64,000 nt of DNA, from the NCBI GenBank assembly GCA_000320605.2, contig KB445803.1, positions 130,382-194,381 on the forward strand, given 5' to 3'. The notes under the pieces are model-generated. The model saw nothing but the letters and a program-made list of their open reading frames with translations, was not told where the DNA came from and made no database searches. Position 1 is the stretch's first letter; every line of letters starts with the position of its first letter. The stretch is from Gelatoporia subvermispora B (taxonomy: Eukaryota; Basidiomycota; Agaricomycetes; Polyporales; Gelatoporiaceae). Positions 46,640-56,956 of this stretch are shown piece by piece. The translations under genes were made by a program, and so were the position numbers.

Positions 46640-47080
46640 CTAACAGTGGCAGGGGTGTTTATCAGGGGCCCAGCATCAAAATCGACGGTTTCTACATCAA
46701 CGTGTCAGCGTAGCACTAGACTGTACACTTCACTGAAGTTCAATCGGACTCTCACTCTTTGGACTATACTTGTGTTTCAATTGACGAAGTCGTGATGGGT
46801 ATAGTTGTGGCTCGCTCGGCTGGGGAAGAAGTTCTGACGCTCTTAATCACCCGCTGCAGGATGGTCGCAATACCTCGTATGCTCTATCCATTATGAAGTG
46901 CGCGCGGTCAAAATACGTGATCTACCTAATCAACAGACTTGACCTTGACCATGAAGGATATCGGGTATACACATCCTATGCCATCCTGAGTAGTTCAGAA
47001 CACACGACGAGTCGCACACAGTAATACATGAACCACTGCTCATCCACAGCCAGCAAATGATTCAAGTCTGAGCTTTCTGA
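46640..47080. repeat. Duplicated block R2, copy a
   Basis: Alignable by eye to 49970-50440: stretches such as acagtggc-n-ggggtgt, ggaa-gaa-n-ttctgacgc and atgaagtgc occur in the same order and spacing. The b copy can be read as a protein-like fragment (VVTYSDGKEILTPLHFLLQDG), so the block may be a decayed gene duplicated along with the kinase. Confidence 0.55.
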
Positions 47081-47144
47081 AGCCGTGTCAAGTTAACGTC
47101 GTTGCATTATAGTGACTGCTAGCTAACTTCACTGACAGAGTGAA

Positions 47145-47262
47145 GTATTGCAGACGACACGAGTATCTATATGTAGCCGTGGAAAACATGTTATGCGAAT
47201 GCTTTGGACCAGCTGTGTCATTAGTTGTCCTCTATCGTCGAGTAGCTGACATCTACCCAGGT
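47145..47262. repeat. Dispersed repeat R1, copy 2
   Basis: Near-identical to 42478-42595 and ends right at the stop codon of the MFS transporter gene. Confidence 0.75.
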
Positions 47263-47264
47263 CC

Positions 47265-49207
47265 TCATCTTGGCACCGTATCGGATCGTGCACAGCAGAA
47301 TGCTGTATTGATATCACTCAGCGTCAGCAAGTAGAATGGCATAGAACCAGCGTACAATGCACCAATCCACGCAATGAATGCCGCGAGTGCGTTGGTGGAG
47401 GCCACGCCAATCAGATTGATGAGAGGCAGAATGGGCGCGATGATACCCGATACTACCAGATTGCGAACTCCCCTGCAAGCCAGCGAGCTCAGAGTATGCG
47501 AACTATGACAATTGATACCTTGATACTGACTTGTGGGCGGCCATTGCTTCTGCGCTCTTTGAGTGCAGGATATCCACGATGTATGCAGAAATTGGGGCGA
47601 GCACAAGATCGACCTGAAGGGTGTCAGCTTAACATTCACACTGGTTCTTACTTCTGACTTACCCCGATGCCGTTCATTAATAAGCAGAGCACGTTAAGAA
47701 TGATCCCCAGGCGCCCTGGGATGAACTGAGTGGTAAGGCCGGAGCAAAGGATGGACAGCGGGACGAGGATGAACATGGGAAGGAGCGTCCCGCGAAGCCT
47801 GTCCTCGGGCACCCAGTCCCCGCCACGTAGCTTGCGCCACTTCACGACGATGTGATCAGAGACCATTCCAGAGATGGGAGCGCCCACTATGGAGGTGATG
47901 AGAGAGAAGGATGGAGGTGAAGTGAGGACACGTCGTACATATGTTCCCGACGCCGGCGGCGATGAAGAAGGACCCGATGAGAGCCTCATTCGTGATGTTG
48001 TATCGTGCGCCCTTCATGTGACAGTGAGTCAGCACATATGGTCGAGAATGCTGTTGGTCTGACAACTCACGATGGTATATGATAATGGGATCAATAGCAC
48101 TGTACGAGGATATATTGACTCAGAGTCATGCAGTCAAGACGTTCCACTCACCAAAGTCCGTGAGCAGTACAGTGATCGCAACGAGAGTCTATCGCACGGC
48201 TGAGAGCGTTGATGTCATGCGAGTAGAATAGACTCACAATAGCTGCCACAGTTGGGGCGCGAAGAAGTGCCAGACATCTGAATGGATTAAGCCACACCCA
48301 ACGATGTCTCCTTGGCTCGTCTGTAGCTTTGTCAACTCCTCGCGCTCCAGGGTGACTTGTCTCTGGCAGGAAGAGTGCAACTGCGATGAGGGCCGCTAAG
48401 CCATTTGCAAACAGGACATATTGCATTGCGCGCCAAGACGCATAGTGTGCTGCGAGGCCTCCTGCGACAGGAGCAAAGGCAGCGCCAGAAAGCGAAGCCT
48501 ACAAAGCGTGATCAAGTTCGGTTGTAAGGCTCCGTATATTGGAGAGTGCTAACAGCGAAGAACACACCGAGCGCCGTCCCGCGCTCCTCGAGTTTGTAGA
48601 TATCGCCAATGACACCAGCGCCGACGGAGAAGCCGCAAGATGCGCCACCGGCCTGCACGACACGCCAGGCCAAGAGCGTAGGAACAGAGCCGCATGTTGC
48701 GACACCAAGAGACCCAATGCTGAGACACGGAGCAGCAACGAGATAGATCGGGCGCCGTCCATCTAATGATGATCAATTTGAGTGACGATGTGGTGTGGAT
48801 AGCAAAAATGCTTACAGTATCCAGAATACGTTGCCCAAACAAGACTGCAGATGGCTCCTGAAAACAGAGACAGGCTGACTGCGAGACTGAAGTAAGGTCA
48901 GCTTAAATTGTCGGAAATGAACTCAATGCCGCCGAATTACTTGATAATGGACCCTGTAGAACCTAGCTCACGTGCGATTTGAGGAATGGAAGGTACAAAT
49001 GAGCCAGAAACAAACACTACTCGAATGTTTCAGCTACCGAACGGCGGTCAATGTTGAAGTACCTGACTTACGAGGCAGAACACCTCCCCAAGACACGATG
49101 AGAACGATAATCCTCTTTTGAGCGGAAGTAAAGCGTTGGTAGACCTTCTCATGATCAGGTATAGCCTCAGTGGCTTCTACCAATAGAGGGGATTCTTCCA
49201 GCGACAT
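47265..49207 (-). CDS. Major facilitator superfamily transporter (DHA1-like)
   Basis: Probably a drug/H+ antiporter-type exporter in the plasma membrane. The most likely start is ATG 49207 (MSLEESPLLVEATEAIPDHEK); about nine exons split by small introns follow to the stop at 47265. Successive segments fit the 12-helix MFS order: LIVSWGGVLP; GSFVPSIPQIARELGST; VSLSLFSGAICSLVWATYSG; YYGRRPIYLVAAPCLS (motif A-like loop); LLAWRVVQAGGASCGFSVGAGVIGDIY (helices 4-5); ASLSGAAFAPVAGGLAAHY; YVLFANGLAALIAVALFLPETS before the central loop; then a second half with APISGMVSDHIVVKWRK and FIPGRLGIILNVLCLLMNG. The order and the RxxQGxG-like stretch resemble fungal polyamine/azole exporters. The substrate cannot be assigned. 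It sits between tandem kinases 1 and 2 on the opposite strand. Confidence 0.82.
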
Positions 49208-50659
49208 TCTCCGTAAAACTTGCTTGCCTCCGGGTAAACTGGTTATGCTCTGAGAATTGATGCGACTATCGAAGTCAGATAGACCGAGCAAGGTGTACCA
49301 GGAGGATCACAACCATGCAGAGACCTTCAGACAAATTCAGGTGAGTCAATAAGGAATGACTCGTACAAATTCAGCTGCAATCTAATCCAGTGGTTGATCC
49401 CTCGAGCTGACAAAGTGGTTGTCGTAAACCTATGACTCCGTTAGACGCCTGGCATGCGACCTGCCGGCGCTGTCGTTGTTGTGATCTGCTCAAACCCAAA
49501 CTTAGGACGAGAAGCCCTTTCGGAACTGCACTCACCTAAAGTTCACAGCATATCGTGGTTGTCTGCATTCCCTGAATGTGCTCGACAGCGAAGAATGCAT
49601 CACGAGATGCACGGGCGCTTGAATTTCGGCCGGGTTCACAAGAATGATTGTTACACGTCATCGACCGAGGTCCGACGCATGTAAAGTTGCTGCAAAACAT
49701 AGAAACACCACTAGAGATGCGAGAAGCTGGACCTTTGCGACAGGTGTGTGTGGTTGAAATGCACAGGCGCCCGTTACGCTCACTTATAAAATAGGCGCTG
49801 ATTCCCGACGCGTCGCACTGTACGGCATACATCGAAGTTGTTCAAATCAACAAACCTTCGCCTCACTCGTTGCCCACGCTCAGACAGCCTGTTAGAGCGG
49901 CTCTGATCTTTATATACAAACACTATCTTTCTTCTCATCTCATATTGATACTGTGTAGATGCGGGCGAACTCGACAGTGGCGGTGGTGTCGATCAAAAGT
50001 GCAGCATCCGAGTACTATTTACATCGACGTGGTCAGCGCAACACCCATGCTTGACTTTAGTGAAGCTGATTGAGACCCTCATTCCATGTGCTGTGAGGCT
50101 GTGCATTTGTTCTGGTCCACGACCTCGGGACACGCACGGTCGTGACTTACTCGGATGGGAAAGAAATTCTGACGCCACTTCATTTTCTACTACAAGACGG
50201 CTACAATACATCGTACGCCCCATTTCATATGAAGTGCACAAATTGATGATGTCTAGCTGTATCATCGCATTAGGCTAGGTTTAACCTGGAGCAGAATTGG
50301 TAGACAGCGCCCTATGTTATCGCGAATAGTTCACCAATATGGCGAGGCTCACGCAGCAACGCATGAGCCACTTGGTATCTGTCTGAAATGCACCAACGAT
50401 AACTGAATTCTTCCAAAGTTTTCTGCAGCTGTGAATATCCTCAGTCGCCGCATCACAGCTACTGCAAGCCAATCTCAACGGACAGAATGACCTGGTCGAT
50501 AACGAAATTCTGTCCTTTGCTTCCTGGCTCTTAGCAGGATCTGGGACCTTCGCATATACATATGGCGTAGGCTTGTTCCCCCAGTAATGAAAGATAAGAA
50601 TGCATCAGGTGGAAATGGCGGAACCCGATCACGAGTCGCCGGAAAGATCTGTGTCGGCA
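49208..50659. other. Intergenic with duplicated block R2 copy b
   Basis: Upstream region of both the MFS gene (minus) and kinase 2 (plus). Block R2 copy b lies at about 49970-50440. Open frames at 49454-49832 have no motif. Confidence 0.4.
49970..50440. repeat. Duplicated block R2, copy b
   Basis: Partner of 46640-47080; it lies upstream of kinase 2, whereas copy a lies downstream of kinase 1, consistent with tandem duplication of a kinase-plus-flank unit. Confidence 0.55.
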
Positions 50660-50692
50660 ACCGCGACTGTGGCTACGCGCGTGTGGCGGCAC
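50660..50692 (+). promoter_or_regulatory. Conserved kinase upstream element, copy 2
   Basis: Same pattern as at 43813 and 54200 (ccgcgactgtggctacgcgc followed by gtggcggca), 115 bp before ATG 50775; here one extra g t pair separates the two GTGGC units. Confidence 0.6.
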
Positions 50693-50774
50693 AGATCACG
50701 CTTTGTATTTCAGGCTCCCTGTTTGTGATCTGAACCGCGTTCAACTTCCTCCCTTTTCCACCACCCTCAGCGCA

Positions 50775-52889
50775 ATGTCTTCGCTCCTGAGCACGCTTTT
50801 TGCGCGTCGTACCGACGACTCGGCCGTGGTTGTCAATTCCACGCACCATCATCCACACGCGTCAGTCACGGACAAGCTGCGAACAATGGGCCACCTGTTC
50901 ACCAGCAGTCCGCTGGAGCTCCTCCAATACTGGCTTACCCAACTTGTTTCTCGTCTGTCGTACGACTTTACAATCCGGCCACATAATCGACCGACCCTGC
51001 GCGTCGAACCGGATCAGGTCACCAACGTCCCGCCTCGGTGTGGTGCACGCATTGTGGCTTCAGTCGGCATTCGCGTTGATGCCCAGCATTTCCTTGTCCC
51101 ACGCGACATACATGTTCACATACCCGTATATCCGACCTTTCAGGTGAACAGACTCCTCAAGAGTCATGCAGACGCGTCCTCCACCGATGCGGACACACAA
51201 CAAAGGGACTCGGCGTCTACTTGCTCTGATGGCTCTACCACGCTCTCAGTCAGGTCCGACGCGCCCTCCCATCCTTCCGTGTCATCGAGCTCCACCTGCT
51301 CCAGTATACCTGCGAGTCCGTCTCACAAAGATAATGAGGTGCATCCCGAAGATACTGGCATCGACTCGCCAAGCCACAACTCCCCCACAGTCTCGGAGAT
51401 AGATGGCGCCAGTGCTGTGGTGCAGGATTCTCCCGTTAAAGATACGGAGTGCGCCGCTCAAGAACAAGTCGCGTTGCCTGACGAGCCCATGGTCTTCCGT
51501 TCAGTATTCGATGACGCGTATCTCGTTCTATGCCTCATCGGCTCTGGCGCCCAAGGACGCGTGTTGTTGGTGGAAGAGGAACAAAGTGGCGAGCATTTTG
51601 CGCTCAAGATCATACCGAAGCATTTGCAATACGCGAAGCCAGGTGGACGCGATTATGCACTGGTTGAGAAGATGTCGATGCAGGTGGCAATGGAGACTGA
51701 TTCTCCATTCGTCATGCATCTCGTCCGCTCGTGGGACGACGATGATAACATTTACTTTGTCATGGTACGTGACATCTACACTTTAGTCGATGTGATCCTT
51801 ATGCGCCACACCTAGTCGTTCTGCCGAGAGTCCTTATTCGATCGTTTACACAAAGGGCGAATAGACTCATGGCATGCTAAGTTGATCGCGGCCGAACTCG
51901 TACGTCTTTTGCCCATGTGGATCTTGTTCTTTTGTTCTGATATCTTGCTCAGCTCCTTGCGCTCAGAGACCTGCATAGACATCGTATCTTGCATCGCGAT
52001 ATCAAGCCGGAGAACATCTTCATAAGCTTCAGCGGTCACGTTCGATTGGGCGACTTGGGACTCGCGTGGCCAATCATGAATCCTGACGTAGACGATATAT
52101 ACGGGCATGCAATCTTTGGCGCCGTCTCTGGTACAGTGGGCTACTTCGCTCCAGAGCTCATCGATCCGGAAAACACCGAACGGCACTACACCGCGAAGAT
52201 TGATGTGTTCAGCCTAGGGCTGGTGTTCGAGCAGTTATTCAGCGGATCTGCACGACGTCTGTACAACGCAACCAGCGAGGAGCAACAATGGGCGATGATG
52301 CAGAGTGAGACCTGGGAATACCTGGAGAACATAAATGACGAGTTGGCTCGGGACCTCGTCTTCCAGGTACGTACTATTATCACCACCACTGCCGTCTCTC
52401 CCTGAACATCGCATTATAGATGCTTTATCCCGATCCTGATTTACGTCCCACAGTCGACGAATTGCTCGGTCACCCATACTTCACGGACACGAGCACCTCG
52501 AAGGATTGCTTTGACTGGGATCGTGTATACGAACAAAAATACAACGGTGAGCCCTATTCCTCTAGTGAGACGTTGTTCATTGCTCATAGACCTTATAAGG
52601 CATACGGATGACCCGATTCCCAGGGCCTCCGGACGCTGAGGACTTGGCATTTGCCCATGACAACGCTCATATGGATGAGCAGGCTGTTGCTGTTGCAGCT
52701 CAGAGTATTCAGGTGCAGCTGCGAACGGACGTGGAGAGAGGTGGAGGGTCCCTTGAATCTGACTTTGCCTACCGCTGTCCTCGTGGTCGCGACACCGATC
52801 CACGTCATGGGTTTTTTGTGAGTGATTGGGAGGCTTCGTTCACATGGAACGATGGGCAACCTGTCCTCATGTCCGAAGTGATGTTCTGA
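50775..52889 (+). CDS. Ser/Thr protein kinase, tandem family member 2
   Basis: Exons 50775-51764, 51816-51899, 51953-52366, 52420-52546 and 52600-52889, the same five-exon plan as copies 1 and 3. N-terminal module [20 protein letters not shown], then a long Ser-rich linker. Kinase domain: [24 protein letters not shown] (Lys), [12 protein letters not shown] (catalytic Asp), GDLGLAW in place of [41 protein letters not shown]. The tail module is [18 protein letters not shown] and FTWNDGQPV. It is the most divergent of the three, with a shorter segment between the kinase fold and the tail. The Phe-to-Leu change in DFG is tolerated in other active kinases, so activity is likely. Confidence 0.87.
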
Positions 52890-54199
52890 AGCATTGCTGT
52901 TCTCATCTCATCTTGCGATGATGACGAATTTAGGACCTCTTCGCTGTCGTAGTGCTGTTCTAGCTCTCGCTTGCTCTCATCTGTAATTATTGTGTCCAGT
53001 ACTGTTTGTAGGATCTTCCATCGTCATTTGTTTATTCATAGCTTATTTTGGCTGCTTCTGCAATGAAAAGATCGTCTGGCTGATTAGATTTAAGTATGAG
53101 GCCCGAACGGATCTTGTGGATACCAACGTATCGTGCCAATGGTTCGATGTCTGGGTCCTAAACGTTCACGCGCTTCAGTGATGGGAGAGTCATGCGTCAC
53201 TGTTCCTACCAAATCCATTTTGGCCAAGATTCAGCTTCTGGAAAAGCTGTATACGGACGCTACATCAAGGAGGATGAGCAGTGGTTGCACTGGCGCCTGA
53301 AGCATGGGACGAGCCGGTCGATCTGCGGATGTTGCCGGAATCTAGATTCCAAGATCTCACGGCGCTTGCAAACTTCAACGTTCCAATGCTTGCGCAGGCG
53401 ATGTGATGCACTCAAGTAAGGCTGACGATACTGCTTACGCTGCACTTCTCGATAAAAATGAATAGAAGTCCATGCTCCTCGCGAACCCTCACCGACCATG
53501 CTGAGAATGATGTATGACAAGGAACTGCATCTGCTCTGTTAACATCGATCGTCCTTGAAGCAGCAGTCAGTGAATGCGAAGATGGCATATCTGACCATTT
53601 CGAATACAAACCAAGTTTATTGGTCGCCATGTAGTACAGCTTAGAACATTATCATGACCATTTGTCATTGTTACAGGCTGTGCCGACAAGCGCGACTATC
53701 CGTGCTGATACAGTTGGCCATCTTGCGTGCCAAGTTAGGTTAGTCCTGCAATTTTACATGATGTCACAGGCTCATTGTATGACACAGTTGCACATCATAC
53801 GCGGTATTGTGTATTCGAAATGCCATCGGCAGGTAGACCTCTTAAGTCCCAGCTCAGCTCGACATGGTGGACTTGGGTACGAAGTATGTCATACGCCATA
53901 TCATTGATACAGAGCTCGAGAAACGAGGCTGTGATCTGATGAATCGATCATGGCCGATTCGTCGAAAAGTAATGAAATCGTAACAAAATTCTTGACCTAA
54001 TGCCAGCAGTTGATAGCGTCCAGGTCCTATGTCTTAATGGGAGATGACTGACAGCCGATCACAGCAGAGGGTCCCATCCCACCCAGCGTAGAGACCATTA
54101 ATCTTGATATTCAAAACCGAGGACAGGGCTGTGGAAAGAATCGTATATCATGCGGGTCCGATGGTACCCGGCCTAAGCACTGCCATATCGAGACCGGGA
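52890..54199. other. Intergenic with relic sequence
   Basis: Contains the 3' flank of kinase 2, a protein-like remnant at about 53280-53410 (DLTALANFNVPMLAQAM then a stop), and from about 53680 sequence alignable to the upstream flank of kinase 1 (shared ggttagtcct). Confidence 0.4.
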
Positions 54200-54232
54200 G
54201 CCGCGTATGTGGCTACGCGCCGTGGCCGCAAG
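54200..54232 (+). promoter_or_regulatory. Conserved kinase upstream element, copy 3
   Basis: Same pattern as at 43813 and 50660, 103 bp before ATG 54303. Here and in copy 1 the identity extends about 20 bp further upstream (ccatatcgag). Confidence 0.6.
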
Positions 54233-54302
54233 TGACCACAACCTTCGACTGGCTTTCTTCCAACCACTGCACACCTTTTGAATCTCCCCCATCACCACCA
54301 CC

Positions 54303-56451
54303 ATGATCTCGCTCAAACTGGGTGTGCTCTCTACTATTCCACCATCCGAGTCAGTATGCCTGCCAGTCATGGACAAGTGGCACATGTCCGGCCACTACTA
54401 CTCTCAGACATTATTGGATCCAATTCAGAGCTGCATACGCCGCCTTATCCTTCTCTATGGAACCAACGCGTCAAACCCTTCTACACTGGTTCAATATTTC
54501 AAGCAAATTAGCCGGGAACAAATCCAGATCCACACTCCCATACACTGTTCGGTTTTGGATGGTGTGGTTTCAGTGGGTATCCGCAAATCCAATCAACTGT
54601 TCCCTCCTTCACGCGACCTCCTCGTGTCTCTGGTTCTCTGCCCGGGATACCGACTCCTTCCGTCCCACTCTCGTTACGTCAGACCATTGGAATGTACTAT
54701 CGGGCCACACGCCGAGGAGGACTCATCTTTTGACTCCGCCTCATCACTTCCTGCGAAACCCCTCATATCTTCGTCTCATCCGCCATCATCTGTTTATATG
54801 GATCCAAATTGCCCAGCTTCATCATCACATGGGGAGAACTCAGTATCCAGTATGGTGTTCGCCGATTCGAGGGGTCGACGTACTGGTATTACTGCGCTGG
54901 TCATCGAACGAGACGTTGTTCCCGTAGACACCAAATCAGTCAACCAGGGAGAGGTGGAAAGCATTGCAAAACGCACCGGAACAACGACTCTAGCAGGGAC
55001 TATCACGCAGTCGCCGTTTCAAGAGGTTTATCTCTTCAACTGCACGCTCGGTTGCGGCGCGCATGGACGCGTATATCTCGCACAAGAGAAGTGCACGGAG
55101 ACGTTCTTCGCTATCAAGGTCCTCACAAAGCGGTCCCAATATTCAAGTCCAGGTGGTTATGATCGTGCGGTGACTGAGAAGGAATGTATGCGATTGGCAA
55201 TGGAAGAGGCGTTACCTTTTGTGATGCCTCTCATCCGTGCCTGGGATGAGAACGAAAATGTCTTCATGGTCATGGTATGCCCTTCGTGTTCTTTTGGGAG
55301 CTCTTACTGAGCATATGATCTATAGCCGCTCTGTCCCGAGACTCTCCTCGACCGTTTATCCCGGGAGACAGCCAAGACCATAAATCGAAGACTGCTTGCA
55401 GCTGAACTCGTATGCTTCTGTCTAGTCACTTCACCTCAGAGATCCTGATGTTTTTCGATGCTGCAGCTGCTTGCGCTGAAGGATCTGCACGATCGCCATA
55501 TCGTTCACCGCGATCTCAAGCCAGAGAACGTATTTTTGACCTTCGGTGGACACATACGTCTTGGAGACCTCGGACTCGTATATGTTGTGGAGGAAGAACT
55601 TTCAAGCACGGAATTCTACGACTACGAGATCTTCGAGGGTCTCAATGGCACCATTGGCTATCTTGCGCCAGAGTTACTCGACCCTGACTACGCCGATCAG
55701 CCGTACACGCCCAAAGTCGATATCTATAGCATGGGTCTTGTCTTGCTGCAAGTCTTTCTCTGGAAGGATTACCCGTACTTTGAGGCGTACACCTTGCAGG
55801 GTCAGTGGAGAAGGATGCAGGATGACCAGCAGCGGTGGAGGAAGCGCATACCGGATGAGAACGCTGTGGATCTGCTGTCTCAGGTGCGTGTGACAGCAAG
55901 CAATTTGAATAATTGTGACACATTTCGCATATAGATGCTCTGTCCTGACCCGAGAGCACGACCCACGGTGGACGAGCTCTTGTATCACCCATTCTTCATG
56001 GGCCACCACGCGACTTCGCAGGTTGGCGATCACGAGTCTCATCCAGCTGTGGGTGGTCCTCCCACGAAAGGTTTCAAATGGAAGGCCGTCTATGATTGCC
56101 AATACCCTTGTACGTGTGATACTGCTCCGATCGTTGCGATATAGACTCACTAGCATCTTCACAGGCGCAGACATGTACCCTTTCCAAGGTCCTCAATTCG
56201 ATTCGCCAACAGTGTCTGACGATAGCGCCGAGGACGCTATTTCCGACGCCCAAAGAGCGGAATGCATGCACCAAGAGCGGGAGAAAGAACGAGCCTCAAG
56301 AAAAGGTAGACTGCAGTCCGAATTCACATACGGTTGTGAGCGAGGCTGGGAGACTGACCCTCGACATGGGACATTCACTAGCACCTGGATCCCCAAATCC
56401 ATGTGGATGGATGGCGAGGTTGTTCTGATTGAGGATGATGCTTCCGCATAG
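54303..56451 (+). CDS. Ser/Thr protein kinase, tandem family member 3
   Basis: Exons 54303-55274, 55326-55409, 55467-55883, 55935-56109 and 56165-56451. Closest to copy 1 in the N-terminal module (VVSVGIRKSNQLFPPSRDL, CPGYRLLPSHSR) and the kinase domain: [89 protein letters not shown]. It has DLG where copy 1 has DFG. The tail module is FTYGCERGWETDPRHGTF and MWMDGEVV, preceded by a charged helix (EREKERASRK). Its promoter shares the 30-bp element. All catalytic residues are present. A soluble cytoplasmic or nuclear signalling kinase is the simplest inference; substrate unknown. Confidence 0.88.
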
Positions 56452-56956
56452 AATCTACGTTTTTTACTGGACTCTATGCTCAGTTTCCCTCGTTCTCAGC
56501 TTCTCTTAGGACGACTCGCGCTTACCCACCGCGTTTCGCAATGTTGTCAAATAATTCTTCTCAAACTTATTTCCATCCGGCTTTACGCATATCTGTTGAG
56601 TGATCCGTACCGGTCCAGGTCAGGATTGCGTCGAAAACACTGCCCCATGTATTCATAGTTGTCGTGCTGCAATGCAATGCTGTTAGTAGCCTGAGGCTTC
56701 CGGATCCACCCCCGTATACCGCCTTAACGATCATCAACATGCTGACAGACTTGCCACGTGAAGTCGGTCGCGATCACAATGACGTCGACAGAAAATGCTG
56801 TGAATGTAATGATGACTTCGTGACATTGCGTATAGCTACACATAGGACCGCAATACAACTAAGGAGCAGACTGGAGGTTGCTGTTAGAGGAAGTACCGTA
56901 TGAGTAAACGAGACGGTGATACAAAATGCACTGTGTATGTAGCTACAGTGTTATGC
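56452..56956. other. Convergent intergenic region
   Basis: Between the stops of kinase 3 (plus) and the membrane kinase (minus). No gene or repeat was seen. Confidence 0.4.

Larger units (their letters stand above)
46095..47264. other. Intergenic with duplicated blocks
   Basis: Between kinase 1 and the transporter. It holds duplicated block R2 (copy a, about 46640-47080) and repeat R1 (copy 2, 47145-47262). No intact gene. Confidence 0.45.

Noticed and set aside
49208..49291. Longer N-terminus for the MFS transporter starting at 49291
   Set aside because: The first codon there is TTG; ATG 49207 lies close to the expected start.
50703..50774. In-frame extension of kinase 2 upstream of 50775
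   Set aside because: No ATG, and the alignment with the other copies begins at 50775.
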